NCBI GenBank assembly: GCA_019279435.1
Contig: JAAALK010000288.1
Coordinates: forward strand, 53,743,624 to 53,807,623
Length of the DNA: 64,000 nucleotides
Direction of reading: 5' to 3'
Source of the DNA: Zizania palustris
Lineage: Eukaryota > Streptophyta > Magnoliopsida > Poales > Poaceae
Made by a program: the position numbers and the translations under genes. This document shows positions 35,901 through 45,738 of this stretch, piece after piece (the first letter of the stretch is position 1; every line of letters starts with the position of its first letter). A model generated the notes under the pieces. That model made no database searches. It was not told the DNA's origin and worked only from the letters and a program-made list of their open reading frames with translations.

Positions 35901-38900
35901 GCTGCCCGGCGCACATCTCGCGCACGGCGCCGTCGCGTATACACGCGGCCCCACATGACATCTCTCCCCTCCTCGAGAGGCAGCGCGTCCTCGAGCTGGA
36001 ATTGAGGATATTTGGCATGGAACGAGTCGACATCCTCCCAAGTTGATGACGCTGGAGATTCCCCTTTCCATTGAATGAGAACTTGGCGCACGCCACGCGC
36101 CACCCTTGACTTGACCGCCCTGGCTGGCTCTGGGACGATCGCCCCATGGCGAACAGAAGGCAGGGCAGGTGGTTCTTGCGGTGGATCGCCCCGGAACTTC
36201 TTGAGTAACCCAACATGGAAGACGTCGTGTAAGCGGGCTTGAGGTGGCAGGGCCAGGCGGACTGCGACGTCGTTGATGAGCTCGACCACGCGGTATGGCC
36301 CGTAGAAGCGAGGCTTGAGCTTGCCCTGCCGCTCCCTGTGGCATGGATGAAGTAGGCCGCTGACGTAGTCGAAGCAGAACCCAGTCGCCTGCTTGGTAGG
36401 TGACCTCCCGGTGAAGACGGTCGTAGTGGCGCTTCTAGATGGCTTGGGCCTGCTCGAGCCGGTGCCGAACGTCCTCCAGGAATTCTGCTCGCTCCTCCAG
36501 CGGTGGGTCACTGCCGGCACTCTGGAATCACCATGCGCATAGGTACGCAGGGAGGGAGGATCGCGTCTGTAGACGATGCGGAATGGAGTGTCGCGTAACG
36601 ACGACTGGAAGGTGGTGTTGAAAACATACTCTGCCCATGGCAGCCAGCGCAGCCAGTCGCGTGGGCGATCACCTGTCAAGCATCGAAGGTACATTATGAT
36701 CACCTTGTTAGCGGACTCCGACTGTTCGTCCGACTGTGGGTGGAACGCCGTTGACATCTGCAGCTTGGTACCGCTCAATCGCATCAGCTCGCCCCAGAAG
36801 TGGGATGTGAACACGGGGTCGCGGTCGGAGACGATGGATTGCGGAATGCCGTGCAGCCGAACGACTTCGGTGAAGAAAGACTGAGCCACCGTCTCCGCCG
36901 AATATGGGTGCGCCAGGGGAACGAAGTGCGCTTACTTGCTGAAACGGTCGACCATCGTCAAGATGACAGACTTGCCCTGGACGCGCGGCAGTGCCTCGAC
37001 GAAGTCCATGGCGATGTCCGACCAAACACCCTGCGGTACCGGAAGTGGCAGCAATAGTCCGGCCGGGTGGAGGTGTTCCGGTTTGTTGTGCTGGCACACT
37101 GTGCATGCCCGAACCAGGTCCTGCACCATACTTTTCATGTTAGGAAAGTGGAAGTCGCGGCGGAGTCGGTGCAGCGTGCGCTGGACGCCCTCATGGCCCT
37201 CCTCATGGACCGCTTGCAACACCTCCTGTAGCAGCGAGGAGTCCGGTGGTAGGTATAGCCGTCCTCCGTAGTGGACTAACCCATCTGTGATGGCCCAAGG
37301 CTGAGACTTGGAGCCGCTGCTGATTGCTTCCTGCAAGGCCACCAGTGCCGGGTTGGAGGCATTGGCTTGGCGAAGACGGTCGAGGAAGTCAAAACGTGGG
37401 CCTGACATTAGCAGGACCGATCCTTCTTCGGGAGTGTCGCGGCGTGACAGAGCGTCAGCCACGGCATTTGTATGCCCCGGTTTGTACGCAACTGTAAAGT
37501 CGAAGCCGAGGAGTTTTCCCACCCAATGGTGTTGTGGAATTGTGGACAACCACTGATCCAACAAGTATTTGAGGCTGTAATGATCTGTCTTGACCTCGAA
37601 ACGTCGTCCCCAAAGGTAGGGCCTCCAGTGGCGTACAGCCTGGACGAGGCCGATGAGTTCGCGCTCGTATGCTGCTAGAGCTCGGTGCCGGGGGGCTACC
37701 GGCCGTCTGAAGAAGGCCACTGGGTGGCTGTCCTGGACCAGCACCGCCCCAAAGCCGTGCGACGACGCATCGCACTCGACGATGAACATTTTGGAGAAGT
37801 CCGGCATGGCAAGTACCGGAGCCGAGGTGACCGCCTCCTTTAGTGCGGTGAAAGCCTCCGCCGCGTCGGTTGTCCATACGAACCCGTCCTTCTTGAGCAG
37901 GGCGGTGAGCGGTGCGGCTATGGTGCCGTAGTTGTGCACAAACTTCCGGTAGTACCCGGCAAGGCCCAGGAAGCCGCGCACGGCCCTCGCGGAGCGGGGC
38001 TGCTGCCAATCTCGCACAGCCTGCACCTTGGCCGGGTCCATGGCGACGCCCGCGGCCGACACCACGTGGCCAAGGTATGTGACGGATGACGCCGCGAACG
38101 CGCATTTTGACTTCTTTACGAAGAGCTGGTGCTGATGGAGTGTGCTGAAGACGGCGCGCAAATGGCGTAAGTGATCCGCCCATGTGCCACTGTAGATCAA
38201 AATATCGTCAAAGAAACGAGCACAAAGCGGCGAAGGAAGGGCCGGAGGACGTCGTTCATTAGCGCCTAGAATGTGGCGAGGGGCGTTGCACAACCCGAAC
38301 GCCATTACCAAGAACTCGTACAGGCCGTCGTGAGTCCTGAACGCCGTCTTGTGGATGTCGGCTGGCCGCATGCGGACTTGGTGGTACCCCGAGCGCAGAT
38401 CGAGCTTGGTGAAGAAGCGCGCCCCGTGGAGTTCGTCCAGCAGCTCGTCGACGACGGGGACGGGGAACGCGTCCTTGATGGTAAGCGCGTTGAGTGCCCG
38501 GTAGTCGACGCAGAAACGCCATGACCCGTCCGGCTTCTTGACGAGGAGGACCAGGGAAGAGAATGCCGAGTCGCTGCGCCGTACGATGCCGTGCTCGATC
38601 ATCGCGGCACATTGCCTCTCCAATTCGTCCTTCTGGGCCGCCGGATACCTGTATGGCCGGACAGCCACCGGCTGCGCGTCCGTTTTAAGGACAATGCTGT
38701 GGTCGCGAGCGCGCTGCGGTGGCAGCCCGGTTGGCTCGGTGAAGATACTGTCGAAGGTCGTCAGTAGTTCGTCTAATAAATCCACTGGTGACGTGATGGC
38801 GGTGAGTCTTGGCTCCTGTCGCGCGGATATGTCCTCCCAGCAGATGGAGCGGCCATGGCGAGTGAATGCCACTGTTCGGGAGGTGAAGTCCCACACCATC

Positions 38901-41900
38901 TTCCCCAACGTCACCATCCATTGTGTGCCGAGGACGACGTCGTAGCCGGCGAGTGGCATAACGTAGAGGTCGACGCAGAAATCTTCGCCGGCGATGACGA
39001 TCGGTGCCTGACTAAGGACCCCGGGGCACGTGATCCGTTCGCCGTTGGCCACCGTGGCTGAGAGGCGTGGCCGGGAGTGGACGTAGAGGCCTGTACGCGC
39101 TGCTGCGGCCTCTGCGATGAAGTTATGCGTGGAGCCCGTATCCAGGAGGGCTGTGAACGTTGCTGCACCCACCGTCACGCGCACCTGCATAGACTCACAG
39201 ATCGTCATACCCGCTACGGCCCGGAGAGAAAACAGTGGCGCCTCTTGGCTAGTTGGGGCGGCCGCTTCTGTTTCGTCGACGAGTTCGATGCCGTGGACGT
39301 AGAAGAGCCGACGACAGACCCTGTTGTGGCCCCTGGAGTATGGCTCATCGCAATTATAGCACAGGCCGAGGCGTCTTCGTTCAGCTTGCTCTTCGGTGGT
39401 TAGGCGCTTTGCCTGCTGCCCTGTGCTACGGGATGGCGGAATCGGAAGCACCGGACTCTGGGATGGGACCAAAGGGCGGGAAGTGCCAGAACGGGTGGGG
39501 CCGCAGGAAGCGCCGGTCTCGCCGCCAGGGGTCGGGAGGACCGCCCGTTGCGCGTGCCGGGGAGGGGCCTGCTGTTGACGACTCAGTTCCATGAGCTCCA
39601 CCTGACGCGCCAAACTCATGGCCATGTTGAGGGTCTCCGGGTTGTGAATCCGAACAGCGTGGCTGAGCGGTGGCAGAAGTCCACCCGTGAAGAGTTGCAC
39701 GCTCTGGCTTTCATCGAGCCGACCAGCGCGCGGCAGGAGTTCTTGAAAACGGTTGGCGTACTCCTCGACGGAGCCCGTACGACGGCACTCAGAGAGCTCG
39801 AAGAGGGGCGCGATCGTAGGTGCGGCCCGAACCGCAGGTTTAGGAGCTCCTTGAATCGGCCCCATGGCGGTGTGCCTTCATCTTCTTGCAGTTGGATGAA
39901 CCACATATGAGCGACACCCTCCAGCTGGTATGACGCCATCCAGACGCGTTCCTCCGCCAAGGTGCGCTGCTGTCGGAAGTACGATTCGCACTTGTTGATG
40001 AAGAACATGGGATCGGACTTGCCATCGAAGCGTGGGAAGTCGAGCTTCTGGAACCTGGGTGGGCGATCGAGGTCGCGTGGCGCCTCTGTGCGGCCGCCAC
40101 CGCTGGTTTCCGAAGTCGAGGAGCGATCCTTGAAGCTTCCATGTCTGCTTTCATGGCTGCCATGTCGGTGGTGAGGGCGTTCAGTTTGGCCATGAGGTCG
40201 GCGAGGGTTGGTTGATCTCCCATAGCCGGCGACGACGAGGTGGATCGGCTGGACTGCGTGGCGGAGGATCGAGAGACCCTTGATACCAGGTTGTCAAGGG
40301 TGTTGACGCCCAAGGTAGCCGGACCCCGACTACGGAGATCGTAGTCTCGGTCCGTAGCTGCAGCAGGGTTATACCCCCACGCTGCTGCCCTTCGACGGCG
40401 GGGATTAGAGCCCTGGCCGGCGGCTTAATGAAGAGGGGAAGTGGGAGATAGATTGCCAAAATACTTCTTATTCCATAATCTGTCTTACAAGGGATTTATA
40501 TAGCCTCTCGGCCAACCAACCTTCCTAGACTTAAGGACTAAGTTACTAACCAACTAGGGATAAGACTACCATTACCAGATTTATTTGAATTTGAAACTAA
40601 CAAACTGACTTATTCAAAATAGAAACTAACAATCCTTATCTCATTTCAAATTCAGCCGCAGCCCCCTTACTGGGCCTTGTGCGCTTCCCTCTCTGCTGCC
40701 CGGCGCACATCTCGCGCACGGCGCCGTCGCGTATACACGCGGCCCCACATGACAGAGTATGCTCTACTTTATTACAATAGATAGGTGAACTATGGCGTAA
40801 GATGTCGATGGTGGTGGAGTTGGGATGCCCAAGACGGTGATGCCATACGTTGGTGGAGATAGCGAGGCTGGCGTGTGGAGCGGAAGGTGCAGCAGGGATG
40901 GTGTAAAGGTCGCTAGCACAATTGCAGTGAAGCATCACGCGTCGGGTCGGCATATCCTTGATAGAGAAACCGAAAGTGTCAAATTCAATTGAACAGGTTG
41001 TTGTCCCTAGTAAATTGGCGTACGGAAAGTAAGTTGTGCACTAATGAGGGGACAACTAAAGCATTGTGAAGGGGAAAATTTGACACGGAGGTTCGAAGGA
41101 TAGACTTGCCATGACAAGTAATAGGAAGAGTATGTCCATTACCAACGATAATAGATGAGTGAGAATGGTGGCGGGAAAGAAGTATACCGTCGGAGGAGCT
41201 CATATGATAAGAAGCTCCAGAATCCAACACCCAAGGAGGGTGATCCTGGAGAGACATCTGATTGAGCGCGACAACTAGACTAGCTTGGTTCCACATGGGA
41301 GTCGGCTGGGAAATCTGCAACGGTGCAAAAGGAGAGGGAGGCTACATCGGTGTGTAGGTCGTATAGGCCTGTGGAGGCGCACCGAGGATGTTGGGGCGCT
41401 AGTTGCTGTAGCTTGGCTGGACCGGGCAAGGGCCTTGAGGGGCCCATGGGTTGTAGTAGAGCTAGGGACCCATGGGTGCAGCTTGTGGGGGCGCGCTGTC
41501 ACACGGCTAGAAGGAGCCGCCCCGCTGCCACCCTACTGCTCTCTGCATTGTTGGAAGGAGCCGCCGCCCTACTGCTTGCCTTGGCTCATGTTCCTGCCAC
41601 TGCTGCCACCCCTTGATCCGCCATTGGTGTCGTTGCTGTTGGACCCGCTAGGGCCGCCACTAGAGCCGCTGCTAGGGCTGGCTGGAGAGGAATGGCATCT
41701 GCCCAGGTTGGTGCAACCTAAGCCAGCCTTGGCAAGTAGAACGGTATTGGCAATGGTCTTCTCGTTGTTGGACAGGCGGAGCTCCTTGAGCACAAGCATG
41801 TCATGAGCCCGTGCAAACGAGGGAAGGTCGGCAGAGTTGGCGATGTCTTCAGTGGTGTTGGAGAACCACGGATTGAGCCCGTGCAAGAGGGCGAGGATGA

Positions 41901-44900
41901 GCTAGGATAGGAGTCTTCCACAAGATGACCGACATCCTGGAGGGCTGCAACCTTGATCTTCAGCCGCTGGCAGTACACCAAGATGGTGGAATCGCCTGCA
42001 CCATCAAGTGAAATTCATTGAGAAAGATGGTGTGCGATTCCCTGTTGGCACAGAAAATATCCTCAATTGCCACCCAAAGGTCACGTGCCGTGGGATTGGG
42101 TCCATTGAGGGCGAGGTCCAGAACGGAGTCGTCGACTGAGCCAAACAACCAGCTGCGTGCACCATAGTTGTTACGGCGCCGCGGCGAGGCGAGGCGCTAG
42201 ACCACCTTCACACCTTTTAGGCGAGTATGGCGTGCGGCGAGGCGACGCTATACTCACCTCACAGAAATGATATGGCAGCAGTATAACAGTATTGCACAAT
42301 TGCAAAATTATGTTGGAAATAAACATGAAAATATATCAAATCATATAACTTGATACTACTTAGGTCACTAATACTATAATCTACATAGTTATTAGCAAGA
42401 TTAATGTTTGCAAGTCATTAATACTTAGTGTTAGAAAAATCCATGATTGATTAGGGATTAGAGATTAATCAGCTAATTAGTAGATTAACTGATAATTTAA
42501 TATGATAATAAGATCTCTGTCTCTAGCTTTCAGTAACTACTTAAGCTTATTATTAATTCTATAAATATGCCAACATACATAATTACAATTTTTGTTCATG
42601 AGCTTTCATTTCTATTGTTGCCCTCCCAGAAGTGTTCTCTGTATAGGTGATAGATAAAACAAAAGCCACTCTCCAGTCTTCAACCCAGGCACACTCTTTC
42701 ACTCTCTCCAGTTGCATCTTCAACCTAGGCACACTCTTTCACTCTCTCCAGTTGCATCTTCTCTTTGCGCTGCATCTCTCTTCCCTCCCTCGCATATTCT
42801 CTCTCAGAGGTCGACCCCTGACAGCGTGGAGCAGTGGCAGGTGGCGCGTGGCCCTAACAGCGGCGCACGGTCCCAACGCGGATCCGGCGACCGGGGCTTA
42901 GATCCGGTGGCGGCGGCTCGGATCCGGCGGCGGAGGCGTGGATCCGGCGGTGGAGGCGCAGATCTGGTGACTGGGGCGAGGATCCTGGTGGCTAGGGAAT
43001 GGATCCATCGGCGGGCTTCTACCTTCTCCAAGCACTGCATCGTCGCCGCTGTCTGGCGTCCTCATGGCGCTATTTGGCGTCCGCCGCCGGCCGCCCCGAC
43101 GCCTAGGCATCGCCTAGGCGACGATTAGGCGACGCCATGACAACTATGGCGTGCACGCAGCACTAGGTGGCATCCCATTGAGGATCATCGGGCTGAGGGG
43201 GAGCACTGCCGTCGATGTGTGAACAGAGGCCGAATTTGCCATCACAGAGTGACTTGAAGAAGAAAGCCCACTTCAAATAATTGGAGGTCATCTCCAACAT
43301 GATCGGAACATGAGCTTCGACATTCACGGTGGCAAAGGGATGCGCCACAGCCGGTGGAGATGGCGTGGCCAAGGCAGCAGGAGCGCCACTCATAGTGCCG
43401 TGATGAACAGTGCTAGACGAGTTGTCATCAGTGTTGGAGGTGGAGAAGGGTTGGAGGGTGGTGCCACAGAAGAAGAAAAACAGGCAGCACTCAGAAGCCA
43501 AAGAGGTAGGGATCTGTGTCTGTGTCTGATACCATGTAGGAAGGTGGAAAATACACCACACGCCTCTCATATATATAATGTGGTGAATACAAAGGGATAG
43601 CATACAAAGGGATAGAATACTAATAGACAGCATACAAAGGGATAGAATACTAATAGACAGCATACAAAGGGGCAGAATACTAATAGACAGCTATAATTGT
43701 CTAATAAATTGACAACACATCAACGCATAGCTGAACTTACTTGTTTCAGGTTTTCAGCCAAACTGAGCTTTTGTTCCTACATGCCTTTTATTTTTGTTGC
43801 TAAGCTAAAGTTGTTCACGCTAATTCAAAATATTTAGCATGTTTAGTTAATTGCATTTTTTTGCCTTCATATTGCGGTTTCATCATCTTTGTCTTTTGTT
43901 CTGCAGTGCATCATTGATCATCAAGCCCTCCCATGCCTCCTAAATCTATTGACACAAAATCACAAGAAAAGCATCAAGAAAGAGGCTTGCTGGACTATTT
44001 CAAATATTACTGCTGGTAACAAAGATCAGATACAGGTATGCGTTCAGAAATACTGATAGCTTACCTAGGTTCTTATAATTCTACCCAGTCACTTTTGCTG
44101 CCAAAGGTTTTGCGTAATGCATTTATGTTAAAACCTAATGTCTAACGATGCACTTTGCAATAGTTTGTGAATACTTCGTAGTTTTAATCAAGTTTTCCCA
44201 ACATGCCATAAACATTGTGCAATTGCATTTAGCTGTAAATGTTTTATCCTGATTATTACAAAGCCATTCATTGATGTTGCCACTTTGGCACTTTGCACAG
44301 ATACTCCATAGATATTTTGATCGTACATGTTTTGAGATAGCGTTGAACAACTTTGCTGCATTGACTTCATAGGCTGGGATAAATGCTGGCATTATTGGTC
44401 CTTTGGTGCATCTGCTGCAAACAGCAGAGTTTGATATCAAGAAGGAGTCTGCATGGGCTATCTCAAATGCTACCTCAGGTGGTACCCACGATCAAATCAA
44501 GTATGTTCACTGAACTTTAGTCCACGGCTATTCAGTTTTTATGCAATGCAATATGTTCGCTTTCATTTTAAGCTTCACTCAGATTTGATCTTGTATTTTT
44601 TGTTAATATAGGTATTTGGTGAGCGAGGGTTGCATCAAGTCATTGTGTGATCTTCTTATTTGCCCAGATCCTAGAATCGTCACAGTTTGTTTGGAGGGTC
44701 TTGAGAACATTCTCAAAGTTGGAGAAACTGACAAGACTTTGGGTGTGACTGGTGATGTGAATCTCTTTGTTCAGATGATTGATGAGGCAGAAGGCCTTGA
44801 AAAGATTGAGAACCTGCAGAGCCATGATAACAATGAGATCTATGAGAAAGCTGTGAAGATTCTTGAGGCCTATTGGATGGAGGATGATGATGATGCAATG

Positions 44901-44981
44901 GGAGTTACTACCACTGAAGCTCCTCAAGGTGTCCCTTTTGACTTTGGCCAAGGAGGCGGCGCTGCACCTCAGTTCAAATAA
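32949..44981 (+). CDS. IMPA: Importin subunit alpha (nuclear import receptor), 10 exons
   Basis: Exons: 32949-33158, 33835-33931, 34023-34114, 34375-34506, 34617-34802, 34892-35055, 35162-35240, 43907-44035, 44373-44500, 44612-44981. They total 1,587 nt, 528 residues plus TAA; all introns are GT-AG, all frames join and no stop interrupts. It binds classical nuclear localisation signals and, through importin beta, carries cargo into the nucleus. Exon 1 is the basic importin-beta-binding domain (RRNRYK, RRRREDN, KKRREG). Residues about 75-480 are armadillo repeats with the WxxxN cargo contacts visible: WALTN, WALGN, WTLSN, WTISN, WAISN. The C-terminus is acidic (EDDDDAMG), the exporter-binding area, ending GGGAAPQFK. 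Closest by recognition to rice importin alpha-1b. Intron 7 is 8,666 bp because of transposons (35498-43717); the rest of the gene looks intact. Confidence 0.96.
35241..35497 (+). other. Importin intron 7, left native part
   Basis: AT-rich intron sequence from the donor GTTTTGC to the chromovirus LTR. The matching right native part is 43718-43906, with acceptor TTCTGCAG. Confidence 0.7.
35498..35960 (-). repeat. 3' LTR of intronic chromovirus
   Basis: Plus strand starts TGTCAAGGG and ends ACATGACA. The last pol codons lie inside it (stop at 35873). Confidence 0.95.
35873..39865 (-). pseudogene. Chromovirus pol: protease, RT, RNase H, integrase, chromodomain
   Basis: Nearly full-length, read leftward. 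Gag tail, knuckle CYNCDEPYSRGHNRVC, protease LLDTGSTHNFI, RT from PYRYPAAQKDELE with FFDDILIYS (about 38190-38216), RNase H (DASSHGFGAVL, TDHYSLKYLL), integrase zinc part (HEGHEGV ... CTVCQHNK). A single stop TAA at 36932-36934 interrupts MVDRFSK(stop)AHFVPL. The frame then continues through the integrase core (SDRDPVFTSHFW) to a chromodomain (VLIQWKGESPASSTWEDVD) and an Arg-rich tail whose last 29 codons are in the LTR. Just before FFDD, about 20 codons are read out of frame between two compensating indels near 38210-38275. Otherwise intact. Confidence 0.9.
39616..40223 (-). pseudogene. Chromovirus gag, frameshifted
   Basis: Likely ATG at 40223 (MGDQPTLADLMAKLN). The frame is lost near 40130 and regained as FFINKCESYFRQQ ... 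VAHMWFIQLQ (retrotransposon gag core). A second shift near 39830 leads into the pol frame that begins SECRRTGSVEEYANRF. At least two indels break it. The 463 bp LTRs differ by only two bases, so these breaks are recent or the source was already defective. Confidence 0.75.
40292..40754 (-). repeat. 5' LTR of intronic chromovirus
   Basis: 463 bp, differs from 35498-35960 by two C/T changes (near the first 10 bases and near 40685). Directly abuts truncated copia DNA at 40755. Confidence 0.95.
42163..43148. mobile_element. 986 bp DNA element with 8 bp TSD, hAT-like non-autonomous
   Basis: Exact 8 bp duplications GCGTGCAC at 42155-42162 and 43149-43156. Terminal inverted repeats begin CATAGTTGT at both ends, then near-matching A(C/T)GGCG and (GGCGA)-rich subterminal sequence. 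It interrupts copia gag, and the gag frame resumes on both sides. No transposase frame. The 8 bp duplication fits hAT; the termini are not the classic CAGGG type, so the superfamily is tentative. Internally it has a 40 bp tandem duplication and GGCGGAGGCGTGGATCC-like GC repeats. Confidence 0.85.
42682..42761 (+). repeat. Two-copy 40 bp tandem repeat inside the hAT-like element
   Basis: Unit begins AACCCAGGCACACTCTTTCA; the second copy differs by one base. Confidence 0.85.
43535..43717 (-). repeat. Short 5' LTR of truncated copia element
   Basis: Plus strand TGTAGGAAGG to ATTGACAACA, about 183 bp, next to the primer site. The left copy is missing. Exact outer end uncertain by a few bases. Confidence 0.65.
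43601..43690. repeat. 30 bp tandem repeat, three copies, within the copia LTR
   Basis: Unit CATACAAAGGGATAGAATAC plus ten bases, at 43601, 43631 and 43661 (the last with two changes), preceded by a partial copy. Confidence 0.9.
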
Positions 44982-45738
44982 ACACATATGCTCTCAAGTC
45001 TGAACACCTTGAGTCCACTTGAGTACAGTAGTCCACAACTAAATGATATTAAATTTCATTGACAGATTTGACCACAAGTATTAAATTCCATGGATGCCGT
45101 CATTCCCGTCACCATTTGGTCCATTTGATGCACAGGGTAATGAATGGTTCTGGTTGCCCAATAAGCTTAAGATTTAAAGGTAGCAGGGTTACATTATTTC
45201 CCACTGATCACGGGTATCATATCGCTACGTCTGTAACAGGATTATAACCGTCAAGCTTTGGAAGTCTGCGTTTTCCATCGGGCTGCTATGTAGTGTTTGC
45301 ATCTTTTAGAATGGTGTGCAACGTTTTGCTCCTGTATAGCCCTAGTCGAAGCACTGCAAAGCCATTAGGGCACATTCCTGAACCATCTAGTTTTGAGTTT
45401 CTTCAGGAGTGAGCTGTTTGCAGAATTGCAGTTTGTCCGAACATGTAAAACCGTCTAACTCTTTTTATTTATATTGGTAGGGTTTGATCGATTTTAGTAT
45501 CCGCGTTTTCTACTCTCTGTTGTTTTTGACGGGTACACACAAGTACTTAACACTCCAGTTTTACCATGGAATTTATTGATGTAAGCACGAATTAAGTACT
45601 TTACAATTCAAATCATATTTGTGTTATAGCAATTGTGACATACCAGCAAATAATCCAAATGCTATGATTTTGCAAATCACCAAAGAACATGTTAGAAATC
45701 TGAAAAGAGTAAAACAGCCTTTTACATCCATGTGTGGC
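44982..45738. other. 3' UTR of importin alpha and convergent intergenic space
   Basis: 757 bp between two convergent stops. The left part, with several AATAAGC/TATTAAA-like signals (45048 on), should be the importin 3' UTR. The exact poly(A) site is not visible. Confidence 0.5.

Larger units (their letters stand above)
35498..40754 (-). mobile_element. Young Ty3/gypsy chromovirus in importin intron 7
   Basis: 5,257 bp with 463 bp LTRs (35498-35960, 40292-40754) that differ at only two sites. Reverse orientation: primer site TGGTATCA (reverse at 40281-40288) lies next to the right LTR, and polypurine tract GAGGAGGGGAGAGA (reverse, 35961 on) next to the left LTR. Gag-pol on the minus strand ends in a chromodomain. 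Size and short LTRs suggest a Reina-like chromovirus (inference). Flanks TGAGC and GAGTA are not a duplication. Confidence 0.93.
40755..43431 (-). pseudogene. copia gag-protease-preintegrase remnant
   Basis: Starts MSGAPAALATPSPP, then VEAHVPIMLEMTSNYLKW and DPQWDAT. Split by the 42163-43148 insertion, resuming SVDDSVLDLALNGPNPTARD (gag UBN2-type). Several frame changes near 41990, 41890 and 41500. Protease active site WVLDSGASYHMS near 41255; pre-integrase motif WHHRLGHPNSTT near 40830. Broken at 40755. Confidence 0.8.
40755..43717 (-). mobile_element. Truncated copia element (LTR, gag, protease, pre-integrase)
   Basis: Reverse orientation. 5' LTR 43535 to about 43717 at the right, primer site (reverse of TGGTATCAGAC) at 43524-43534, gag from about 43400 leftward, protease near 41260, GAG-pre-integrase near 40850. 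It stops abruptly at the chromovirus LTR; integrase, RT, RNase H and the 3' LTR are absent on the other side of the chromovirus. Confidence 0.85.

Noticed and set aside
36576..39910. Many plus-strand ORFs over the chromovirus
   Set aside because: Shadows of the GC-rich pol gene on the opposite strand.
35493..40759. A 4 bp near-duplication (GAGC/GAGT) as the chromovirus TSD
   Set aside because: One mismatch in four bases and wrong offset; the LTR pair is too young for TSD decay to be likely, and the flanks are different DNA.
42647..43128. ORFs inside the hAT-like element
   Set aside because: Repeat-driven and unrelated to any transposase; the element is non-autonomous.
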